From the NCBI GenBank assembly GCA_937896885.1, contig CALBNX010000060.1, positions 1 to 12,158 on the forward strand: a stretch of 12,158 nt of DNA, given 5' to 3'. Of this stretch, positions 6,884 through 12,158 are shown piece after piece. Every line of letters starts with the position of its first letter. Position 1 is the first letter of the stretch. The position numbers were made by a program, and so were the translations under genes. The DNA is from an uncultured Clostridia bacterium (GTDB lineage Bacteria; Bacillota; Clostridia; Oscillospirales; Acutalibacteraceae). The notes beneath the pieces were generated by a model. It searched no databases, was not told where the DNA came from, and was given only the letters and a program-made list of their open reading frames with translations.

Positions 6884-7741
6884 ATGACAAGAAGAAAATC
6901 AAGACTTCAAAAATTCATATCAAAAGTTCTGGTTATTGCAATAATTTTTCTTGCATCTAACCTTGTTTTGAGTTGGATTGCAGACTGGTCGGCTTATCGT
7001 GAGCCTGTTGCAGTCAACAAGGCTGAATGGGATGCCATAACCCAGAAAATGCAGAATAGCAGGGGATTAACAGACGAAGAATATCAAACTGTTTTTTCGC
7101 AGACGGGTTTGGGTAAATCAGCGGTTAATACACTTTTAAGAGTCAGAAATTATTCAGAAATTCAGAAATATTATGATTACTATATGCAAAACAAAGATTT
7201 TGAATGTGCCCGTGACGGCATTCTTGCATATCACGAATATATTACTGATGAGAACGGCAACAGAATAGAAAATCCCAAATTTGCAGATTTACAGAATGGT
7301 GATATAATCATAACACTCAGCATTCATAGCTTCGGTTGGCGTCATGGACATGCTGCTATTGTTACAGATGCTTATAACGGCACAACTGTTCAAGCGGTTA
7401 TGATGGGTGAGCAATCGGCTTTTGGTAGCATAAATGAATGGAATCAATTTCCACTTGTTGCAGTTCTCAGAGTAAAAGATATGGATAGAGCAACAAGACA
7501 AAAGGTTGCAGATTATGCTCAAAACAATTTGGTAGGGCTTGAATATTCTCTCTTTGCGGGAATGTTCGGCAACGAAGAAACATTAACTCAAACACATTGT
7601 GCCCACCTTGTATGGTATGCATATAATCAATTTGGTATCGACCTGGATTCAACTGGTGGTGGCACAGTAACACCAAAAGATATTCTTAAAAGTGATAAAC
7701 TTGAAATTGTGCAGGTTTATGGCAATATAGACCAGATGTAA
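6884..7741 (+). CDS. Membrane-anchored YiiX/NlpC-P60-type permuted papain-fold hydrolase
   Basis: A 285-residue protein with a positively charged N-terminus (TRRKSRLQK) and one hydrophobic segment at about 12-32 that works as an uncleaved anchor or signal, placing the rest outside the cell. The catalytic half carries the circularly permuted papain/NlpC-P60 order: LQNGDIIIT (136-144), then HGHAAIV with His156, and much later THCAHLVWYAY with Cys239. This order (His before Cys) is typical of the YiiX/YebB/DUF830 group, whose members are thought to hydrolyse amide, peptide or lipid-linked bonds in the envelope; the substrate here is unknown. Residues 40-130 form a predicted mostly helical region I do not recognise. 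The Shine-Dalgarno is weak (GGGTGA at 6872-6877). The next gene, a lipoprotein, starts 14 bases after its stop, so they are probably co-transcribed. Confidence 0.8.
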   Translation: MTRRKSRLQKFISKVLVIAIIFLASNLVLSWIADWSAYREPVAVNKAEWDAITQKMQNSRGLTDEEYQTVFSQTGLGKSAVNTLLRVRNYSEIQKYYDYYMQNKDFECARDGILAYHEYITDENGNRIENPKFADLQNGDIIITLSIHSFGWRHGHAAIVTDAYNGTTVQAVMMGEQSAFGSINEWNQFPLVAVLRVKDMDRATRQKVADYAQNNLVGLEYSLFAGMFGNEETLTQTHCAHLVWYAYNQFGIDLDSTGGGTVTPKDILKSDKLEIVQVYGNIDQM

Positions 7742-7755
7742 AGGAGTTATAAAAA

Positions 7756-8127
7756 ATGAAAAGATTTATAGCAATTGTCCTTATAACTTTAATAATTCTT
7801 ACAGTAGCCGGTTGCGGAAATGAAACTGAATATAAAAAGGTTGGACCAACACCAGTGCTTACAACGACCACCACAACAACTGAAACCACAACGGAAGAAA
7901 CTGATATAGAAGAAATAGAAAGTTTGACTGAAGAAACTTCTTCATCAGCCACAACAACTACAAGAAAAAACACAAATAATGGTGGTTCAAGCAATACTAG
8001 ACCTACAAAAACTACTACAACTACAACCACCACTACTACAACAGCCGAGCCAGAATCAATTGTTGTTATAGAATCAACTACAACAACTACAACTGAGCAA
8101 AACGACGTAACAGAAAATGTTGAATAA
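7756..8127 (+). CDS. Thr-rich lipoprotein of unknown function
   Basis: A 123-residue predicted lipoprotein. The signal peptide has Lys-Arg, a hydrophobic core and a lipobox TVAGC with Cys20 as the lipidated residue. The mature part has no recognisable fold. It consists of Thr tracts (7, 4, 11 and 6 in a row) broken by short acidic or Asn/Gly/Ser segments (TEETDIEEIESLTEE, NTNNGGSSNT), as in extended glycosylatable linkers of ruminococcal surface proteins. It may act as a spacer or stalk at the membrane-wall interface; the function is not known. AAGGAG (7741-7746) precedes the ATG. It follows the YiiX-like hydrolase by 14 bases and ends at a strong terminator, so the two form a small operon. 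The Thr codons are mixed ACA/ACT/ACC/ACG, not a pure trinucleotide repeat, although the tract could still vary in length between strains. Confidence 0.82.
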   Translation: MKRFIAIVLITLIILTVAGCGNETEYKKVGPTPVLTTTTTTTETTTEETDIEEIESLTEETSSSATTTTRKNTNNGGSSNTRPTKTTTTTTTTTTTAEPESIVVIESTTTTTTEQNDVTENVE

Positions 8128-8134
8128 ATAAAAC

Positions 8135-8160
8135 GACGGAGGAATTTTCTCCGTCATTTT
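8135..8160 (+). terminator. Rho-independent terminator after the lipoprotein gene
   Basis: Stem GACGGAG (8135-8141) pairs with CTCCGTC (8149-8155) around GAATTTT, then ATTTTT. It begins 7 bases after the lipoprotein stop and separates this operon from the restriction-modification operon. Confidence 0.9.
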
Positions 8161-8181
8161 TATGCTTCAAAGAAAATAGTA

Positions 8182-8210
8182 TTGCTTTTATTCCAAGTAT
8201 GGAATATAAT
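8182..8210 (+). promoter_or_regulatory. Sigma-A promoter of the restriction-modification operon
   Basis: TTGCTT (8182-8187), a 17-bp spacer and a perfect TATAAT (8205-8210). The predicted transcription start is about 8217, leaving a leader of some 18 bases before the TTG start at 8235, with AAGGAAG at 8220-8226. The in-frame ATG at 8199 lies inside the promoter spacer and so cannot be the translation start of this transcript. Confidence 0.8.
8189..8206. promoter_or_regulatory. Inverted-repeat operator candidate inside the R-M promoter
   Basis: TATTCCA-AGTA-TGGAATA is a perfect 7-bp inverted repeat with a 4-base centre. It fills the spacer between -35 and -10 and overlaps the first two bases of the -10. 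A protein bound here would block RNA polymerase. The natural candidate is the helix-turn-helix-like domain at the N-terminus of the methyltransferase made from this promoter. The repeat is seen directly; the regulatory role is inferred. Confidence 0.6.
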
Positions 8211-8234
8211 ATTATCATTAAGGAAGTGGTTGTT

Positions 8235-9308
8235 TTGTTAGCGTATATGACAGCAAATGAAGCTGCTATAAAATGGAATATATCACATAGACGAGTCCTT
8301 ACTCTTTGCAAGGAAAATCGTATTACTAATGTTGCTATGCTTGGCAATATGTGGATTATTCCTATTGATGCGAAAAAGCCCGAAGATGCAAGAAGCCTTC
8401 GATATATCCATAATAATGAAAACACAGTTAAGCCCTTATTGAAATGGGCAGGTGGCAAAGGTCAGCTTCTTAAAGAAATTGAAAAATTCTATCCTTTTTC
8501 AGACGGTAATATTACAAAATATGCAGAACCCTTTGTCGGTGGTGGCGCAGTTCTGTTTGACATAATTAGCAAATATGATTTGGAAGAAATCTATGTCAGT
8601 GATATAAATAAAGAACTGATAAATACATATTGTGTTGTCCGTGACGATGTAGATGCATTGATTGAAATGCTGTATAAATTTCAGGAAGAATTTATACCTT
8701 TGGATTTAGACAAACGTAAAGAATACTATTTAAAAAAACGCGAACGATTCAACGCTCTGAAAATTGACGAAGAAGCAAATGATAGTATTGAAAAATCAGC
8801 AATAATGATTTTTTTGAATAAAACTTGTTTTAATGGATTGTATAGAGTCAATAGAAAAGGATTGTTCAATGTTCCAATGGGCTCATACAAAAATCCTTTG
8901 ATTTGTGATGAAAAGAATCTTCGTGAAGTTTCGAAAAAACTGCATAAGGTTACTATTGTATGTGCGGATTATAAAGAGTCAATAAATTTCATTGATGAGA
9001 AAACATTTGTATACTTTGACCCGCCATACAGACCGCTTACTCATACTGCAAGTTTTACATCATATACAGAAACTGTTTTTGATGATGAAAAGCAGATTGA
9101 ACTTTCTAATTTTGTTGATAGCATACATAAAAAGGGAGCGAAGATTTTAGTCAGTAATTCTGACCCTCAAAACATAAATTTAGAAGACAAATTTTTTCAC
9201 GAAATTTATTCTGCATACAACATTCAAAGAGTCGAAGCAAATCGAATGATAAACTGCAATGCAGAAGCAAGAGGGAAAATTAAAGAATTACTTATTTCAA
9301 ATTTTTAA
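8235..9308 (+). CDS. Dam/DpnM-family adenine-N6 DNA methyltransferase with N-terminal HTH domain
   Basis: A 357-residue modification enzyme that transfers a methyl group from SAM to adenine N6, probably in GATC. The catalytic part (about 65-357) has alpha-group order: SAM motif KWAGGKGQLL (70-79), PFVGGGAVLF (99-108), FNGLYRVNRKGLFNVP and GSYKNP as in DpnM/Dam, catalytic DPPY (262-265), a TASFTSYT segment and terminal ARGKIKELLISN. Residues 1-55 are an extra domain (MTANEAAIKWNISHRRVLTLCKENRI, then WIIPIDAKKPEDAR) resembling the MerR/excisionase-like DNA-binding module common in Firmicutes. I chose TTG 8235 because AAGGAAG lies 8 bases upstream and it falls downstream of the predicted transcription start; an ATG at 8247 is the alternative. 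Twelve bases separate it from the nuclease gene. Specificity for GATC is inferred from the family and from GATC absence in the window. Confidence 0.9.
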   Translation: MLAYMTANEAAIKWNISHRRVLTLCKENRITNVAMLGNMWIIPIDAKKPEDARSLRYIHNNENTVKPLLKWAGGKGQLLKEIEKFYPFSDGNITKYAEPFVGGGAVLFDIISKYDLEEIYVSDINKELINTYCVVRDDVDALIEMLYKFQEEFIPLDLDKRKEYYLKKRERFNALKIDEEANDSIEKSAIMIFLNKTCFNGLYRVNRKGLFNVPMGSYKNPLICDEKNLREVSKKLHKVTIVCADYKESINFIDEKTFVYFDPPYRPLTHTASFTSYTETVFDDEKQIELSNFVDSIHKKGAKILVSNSDPQNINLEDKFFHEIYSAYNIQRVEANRMINCNAEARGKIKELLISNF

Positions 9309-9320
9309 GGAGATATTAAT

Positions 9321-10100
9321 ATGGCAAGTAATGAATCTTGGAAGAAAATTTTTAGTGATTACAATATACTTGAACACGATTTTTCAAGGTGTCCATTCGA
9401 AATTACAGCATCACAAATTAAAACCTCATGTCAGGATTTTAGGTCAACCGTTCAAAAAGAGGTTCGAATTTTGTGCAAGCAAGACACAAGAGAATCTAGA
9501 CCTGAAATATTCAGGGAAAACGATTTGTTTTTGCTTCCAAAGAAAAACGGCAGTTATTACATAGTGAAAGGGGAAGGCTATGTCGATATTCCGAAAATAA
9601 CAACCGAAATTGAAGATTATAAATCAAAGTTGGATTTTAAATTGGAGTCATCAATGATAGGTGATTCAGAAATGCAACATTTAGATTTAGCATACGCTTC
9701 AAGTTTGGTTAGAACATTTATGGAAGACGATTCACTATTGCTTACGATAAGAGGTCGAAAATATACACCAAGTTTCACATTTAATGTAGGAAAACAGGAA
9801 CTGTCTGTAGAAAGTGTGCAAACAGAAGTAGATGCTGGATATGAAGGAAGAAATAAAATTGTTTTAATTGAGGCAAAAAATAGTGATGTTACAAATACGA
9901 TAATAAGACAATTATATTATCCTTATAGACAATGGAAACAACAGACTTCTAAAGATGTTAATCTTTTGTTTTTTGATAGAGATAGAAGTAGTGATGTGTA
10001 TAATATTTGGCAATTTAAATTTGAAGATGAGAATGACTACAATAGTATAAAATTAGTAAAATCAGGAAGATATAGAATTATTGGTCCTAACTCAATATAA
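9321..10100 (+). CDS. Probable type II restriction endonuclease, PD-(D/E)XK type
   Basis: A 259-residue protein directly behind the methyltransferase, with its own ribosome binding site (AAGGAG starting at 9307, ATG at 9321), as expected for the cognate nuclease. The C-terminal half holds a likely PD-(D/E)XK core: EVDAGYEGR (169-177) supplies Asp171, and after 12 residues IVLIEAK gives Glu184-x-Lys186 on a hydrophobic strand. It is followed by a helix RQLYYPYRQWKQQT and strand VNLLFFDRDR, the usual continuation of the fold. It would cut unmethylated DNA at the site its partner methylates. I see no resemblance to the DpnII nuclease sequence as I remember it, so the pair may combine a DpnM-like methylase with a nuclease of another family. 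The N-terminal half (1-110) is not recognised and may carry target recognition. Function is inferred from the motif and from pairing. Confidence 0.75.
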   Translation: MASNESWKKIFSDYNILEHDFSRCPFEITASQIKTSCQDFRSTVQKEVRILCKQDTRESRPEIFRENDLFLLPKKNGSYYIVKGEGYVDIPKITTEIEDYKSKLDFKLESSMIGDSEMQHLDLAYASSLVRTFMEDDSLLLTIRGRKYTPSFTFNVGKQELSVESVQTEVDAGYEGRNKIVLIEAKNSDVTNTIIRQLYYPYRQWKQQTSKDVNLLFFDRDRSSDVYNIWQFKFEDENDYNSIKLVKSGRYRIIGPNSI

Positions 10101-10118
10101 AAAGTTAGGTAATAAAAA

Positions 10119-10202
10119 CGGGCGATAGACTCGCCTGTCGACTCGGTCGGTGCTTCTGCTTCGCAGAGGTGTCTACTGGACACCCGCACCGTGAATCGCC
10201 CC
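10119..10202. repeat. GC-rich multi-stem palindromic element (interspersed repeat or structured RNA)
   Basis: A GC-rich block of about 84 bases in AT-rich surroundings. The outer stem GGGCGAT (10120-10126) pairs with ATCGCCC (10195-10201). An inner stem CGGTGC (10148-10153) pairs with GCACCG (10186-10191) and encloses two hairpins: TCTGC/GCAGA (10155-10159 and 10163-10167) and GGTGTC/GACACC (10168-10173 and 10179-10184). The 5' arm can alternatively fold locally as GGCGA/TCGCC and carries GACTCG twice (10128 and 10140). There is no open frame or T-tract. From memory, elements with this look occur as dispersed intergenic repeats in gut Clostridia, but only one copy is in this window, so repeat status is unproven. 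It lies between the nuclease stop and the shared terminator. Confidence 0.6.
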
Positions 10203-10216
10203 TGCAATTCTGCATT

Positions 10217-10246
10217 AAAAAAGACGGTCGAAAGACCGTCTTTTTT
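10217..10246. terminator. Bidirectional terminator between the R-M operon and the EF-G-like gene
   Basis: A perfect 13-bp stem including the A/T flanks: AAAAAAGACGGTC (10217-10229), GAAA tetraloop, GACCGTCTTTTTT (10234-10246). The A6 and T6 runs give a U-tract on either strand, so it can end both the restriction-modification transcript and the convergent EF-G-like transcript, whose stop is 5 bases away. Confidence 0.95.
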
Positions 10247-10251
10247 GTATC

Positions 10252-12158
10252 TTATTCTTCGTCAACTTTTGCTTCTGCAATAACTTTTTCAACAACATTC
10301 TGTGGTGCTTGTTCATAACGAGTGAACTCGAATGAGAATGAGCCACGACCTGCTGTTACTGAACGGAGAACTGTTGTGAAGTCGCCCATTTCAGCCATTG
10401 GAACTTCTGCTGTGAGTTCCTGCATCTTTGGTTCATCTGCTGGACCCATACCAAGAACTCTACCACGACGTTTTGTGATGTCACCCATAATATCACCAAG
10501 GTTATCATCAGGCATACGAGCAACAAGAGTACCAACTGGTTCAAGAATTGTTGGGTCAGCCTTTGGAATACCTGCTTTATATGCAAGTGAAGCAGCCATC
10601 TTGAATGCCATTTCTGATGAGTCAACTGGATGGTAAGAACCATCATAAAGAGTTGCCTTAACGCCTACCATTGGGTAGCCTGCAAGAACACCTTTAAGAA
10701 CACAATCGCGAAGACCTTTTTCAACTGCAGGGAAGAAGTTCTTTGGAACTGCGCCACCGAAAACTTCTTCTTCGAATACAAGGTCATCACTGTCGCATGG
10801 CTCGAAACGGATATGTACATCACCGAACTGACCGTGACCGCCAGATTGCTTTTTATGTTTACCCTGTGCTTCTGCTGATTTTCTGATTGTTTCTCTGTAT
10901 GCAACTTTAGGAACACTCAAATCAACTTCAACACCGAATTTATTCTTAAGTTTTGAAACGATAACATCGAGATGCTGTTCGCCAAGACCTGAAAGCACCT
11001 GTTCTTTTGTTTCTTTATTGATAACGAATGAGATTGATGGGTCTTCTTCCATAAGTCTGAAAAGTCCCTGTGCAACTTTTTCTTCTTCGCCCTTCTTGCG
11101 AACATTAACAGCCATTGAAAGGCATGGGTTAGGACAATCAACACCATCGAGAATTACGATATTTTTAGCATCGCAAAGAGTATCACCGGTTTTAACGTTA
11201 GCAAGTTTTGTAACAACGCCAATATCACCTGCGATGATTTCGTTTGCATCTTCTTGCTTGCCACCCTTAACAGTAACAATTTTACCCATTTTTTCTGTTT
11301 CGCCTGTGCGAACATTATAAGCTTGTGTATCAGGGGCAAGCTTACCAGAAACTACCTTGAAGAATGACATTTTACCAACGAATGGGTCAGCAACTGTTTT
11401 AAAGCAGATTGCTGCAAGTGGTCCGTTGATATCGCAAGGAAGAATTGCTTCTTCACCACTTTCAGTTTTTGCTGTTTCACCTGCATAACCGAATGCACCA
11501 GGAACTGACCATGCAAGACCATAAAGAAGTTGGTCAACGCCTGCACCTGTAAGACCTGCAACTGCATAAACAGGATAAATTGAACCGTCAAAAATACCAA
11601 GGCAAAGACCTTTGAGAATTTCTTCTTGTGTGAATGCTTCACCTTCAAAGAATTTTTCCATAAGAGCGTCGTCAGTTGTAGCAACAGCTTCCATAAATGC
11701 TGATGTCATTTCTTCGATAACAGGGTCATTTGGCATTGGAACTTCAGTTGCTTTGCAATCGTCATAAGCATAAGCCTTGCCTGTCATAAGGTTAACATAC
11801 GCCTTTGTGAGATTGCCTTCCATATAAGGAATAATTGTTGGGCAAAGTTTGTTACCATAAACCTCTTTGAGAGCTTCAAATGTTTTGTAGAAGCTTCTGT
11901 GGTCTGAATCAGTTTTTGTAATAGCAAAGAATTTTGCAAGACCACGTCTTTCGGCAGCTTTGAAAGCCTTTTCTGTACCAACATCAACGCCTGAGCCAGC
12001 ACTTGTTACGATAAGAACTGCTTCTGCTGCACGAACTGCTTCTGTTGCACCGTTTTCAAAGTCAAAAAGACCTGGAGCATCTATAATATTCAACTTTGTG
12101 TTATCCCATTCAATAGCTGCCATGGCAGATGAAACTGATGACTTTCTTCTCTTTTCTT
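10252..12158 (-). CDS. EF-G-like translation GTPase (divergent FusA2-type), N-terminus outside window
   Basis: 634 residues are visible and the frame stays open to the window edge (EKRRKSSVSSA precedes the ATG at 12123), so the start and the P-loop (G1) lie outside; about 50-60 residues are missing. The order is EF-G-like: rest of the G domain, domain II (GKMSFFKVVSGKL), domain III (EDPSISF and GLGEQHLDV), domain IV (KQSGGHGQFGDV) and domain V (DNLGDIMGDITKRRGRVLGM). Key GTPase motifs differ from canonical EF-G: G3 reads DAPGLFDF where EF-G has DTPGHVDF, so the catalytic switch II His is Leu, and G4 reads TKTD where NKxD is usual. It therefore belongs to the EF-G paralogue group (EF-G2-like) of uncertain role rather than being the housekeeping translocase. 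Well conserved domains III-V suggest it still binds ribosomes. TAA stop is followed by a strong terminator. Confidence 0.88.
   Translation of the reverse strand, partial: EKRRKSSVSSAMAAIEWDNTKLNIIDAPGLFDFENGATEAVRAAEAVLIVTSAGSGVDVGTEKAFKAAERRGLAKFFAITKTDSDHRSFYKTFEALKEVYGNKLCPTIIPYMEGNLTKAYVNLMTGKAYAYDDCKATEVPMPNDPVIEEMTSAFMEAVATTDDALMEKFFEGEAFTQEEILKGLCLGIFDGSIYPVYAVAGLTGAGVDQLLYGLAWSVPGAFGYAGETAKTESGEEAILPCDINGPLAAICFKTVADPFVGKMSFFKVVSGKLAPDTQAYNVRTGETEKMGKIVTVKGGKQEDANEIIAGDIGVVTKLANVKTGDTLCDAKNIVILDGVDCPNPCLSMAVNVRKKGEEEKVAQGLFRLMEEDPSISFVINKETKEQVLSGLGEQHLDVIVSKLKNKFGVEVDLSVPKVAYRETIRKSAEAQGKHKKQSGGHGQFGDVHIRFEPCDSDDLVFEEEVFGGAVPKNFFPAVEKGLRDCVLKGVLAGYPMVGVKATLYDGSYHPVDSSEMAFKMAASLAYKAGIPKADPTILEPVGTLVARMPDDNLGDIMGDITKRRGRVLGMGPADEPKMQELTAEVPMAEMGDFTTVLRSVTAGRGSFSFEFTRYEQAPQNVVEKVIAEAKVDEE

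Noticed and set aside
7686..8033. Minus-strand open frame giving a Val-rich protein
   Set aside because: It is the reverse complement of the Thr codons (ACN read as NGT) in the lipoprotein gene; it has no ribosome binding site and only low-complexity sequence.
9259..9564. Plus-strand open frame of about 100 codons bridging the methylase and nuclease genes
   Set aside because: It overlaps both well-supported genes in another frame and resembles no family; the nuclease start at 9321 has a strong Shine-Dalgarno.
8135..10246. R-M operon as a recently inserted mobile island
   Set aside because: No flanking direct repeats, integrase, transposase or tRNA gene was seen, codon use looks like the neighbours, and GATC is absent from the core genes too, which argues for long residence.
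10322..11684. Several open frames on both strands within the EF-G-like gene
   Set aside because: They overlap a continuous, clearly conserved coding frame and contain no recognisable domains.
1..12158. CRISPR array, tRNA, rRNA, insertion sequence or replication origin
   Set aside because: I looked for regularly spaced repeats, tRNA-like cloverleafs, terminal inverted repeats and DnaA-box clusters and saw none; no gap between genes exceeds 300 bases.

Overview
The window looks like a chromosomal segment of a low-GC, endospore-forming Firmicute, most likely a gut-type Clostridia (Ruminococcaceae/Oscillospiraceae-like). I judge this from the AT-rich composition (roughly 36-38% GC by eye), Gram-positive Shine-Dalgarno sites (AAGGAGG type), a spoVAC sporulation gene, a WalJ/RlmH/HtrA cell-envelope neighbourhood, and Thr-rich low-complexity surface sequence of the kind common in ruminococci. 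The species is not resolved. Both ends of the window cut a gene.

Layout. (1) 1-1220: murA (peptidoglycan precursor synthesis), missing its N-terminus, closed by a strong terminator. (2) 1281-2551: walJ and rlmH, translationally coupled through an ATGA overlap. (3) 2640-6269: response regulator, histidine kinase and membrane-anchored HtrA protease in one direction. Together with walJ and rlmH this has the gene content of the wal (yyc) locus of Bacilli, but in a permuted order and without walH/walI. (4) 6307-6750, minus strand: a lone spoVAC, convergent with htrA across a shared hairpin terminator. (5) 6884-8127: a membrane-anchored YiiX-type permuted papain/NlpC-P60 hydrolase followed by a Thr-rich lipoprotein, with a good promoter in front and a terminator behind. 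(6) 8182-10100: a compact restriction-modification operon made of a Dam/DpnM-family adenine methyltransferase carrying an extra N-terminal DNA-binding domain, then a PD-(D/E)XK-type nuclease candidate. (7) 10119-10202: a GC-rich, highly self-complementary element. (8) 10217-10246: a bidirectional terminator. (9) 10252-12158, minus strand: an EF-G-like translation GTPase, truncated at its N-terminus by the window edge, whose catalytic switch II and G4 motifs differ from canonical EF-G.

The most interesting part is the restriction-modification unit. Its promoter (TTGCTT, 17 bp, TATAAT) contains a perfect 7-bp inverted repeat sitting exactly between -35 and -10, and the methyltransferase has an N-terminal helix-turn-helix-like domain that could bind it. 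This suggests an autorepressed methyltransferase replacing a separate C-protein. Reading the whole window by eye, I found no GATC at all, although about 40 would be expected from composition and GTAC (same bases) occurs at least ten times. That fits a long-resident GATC-specific system acting on this genome, core genes included.
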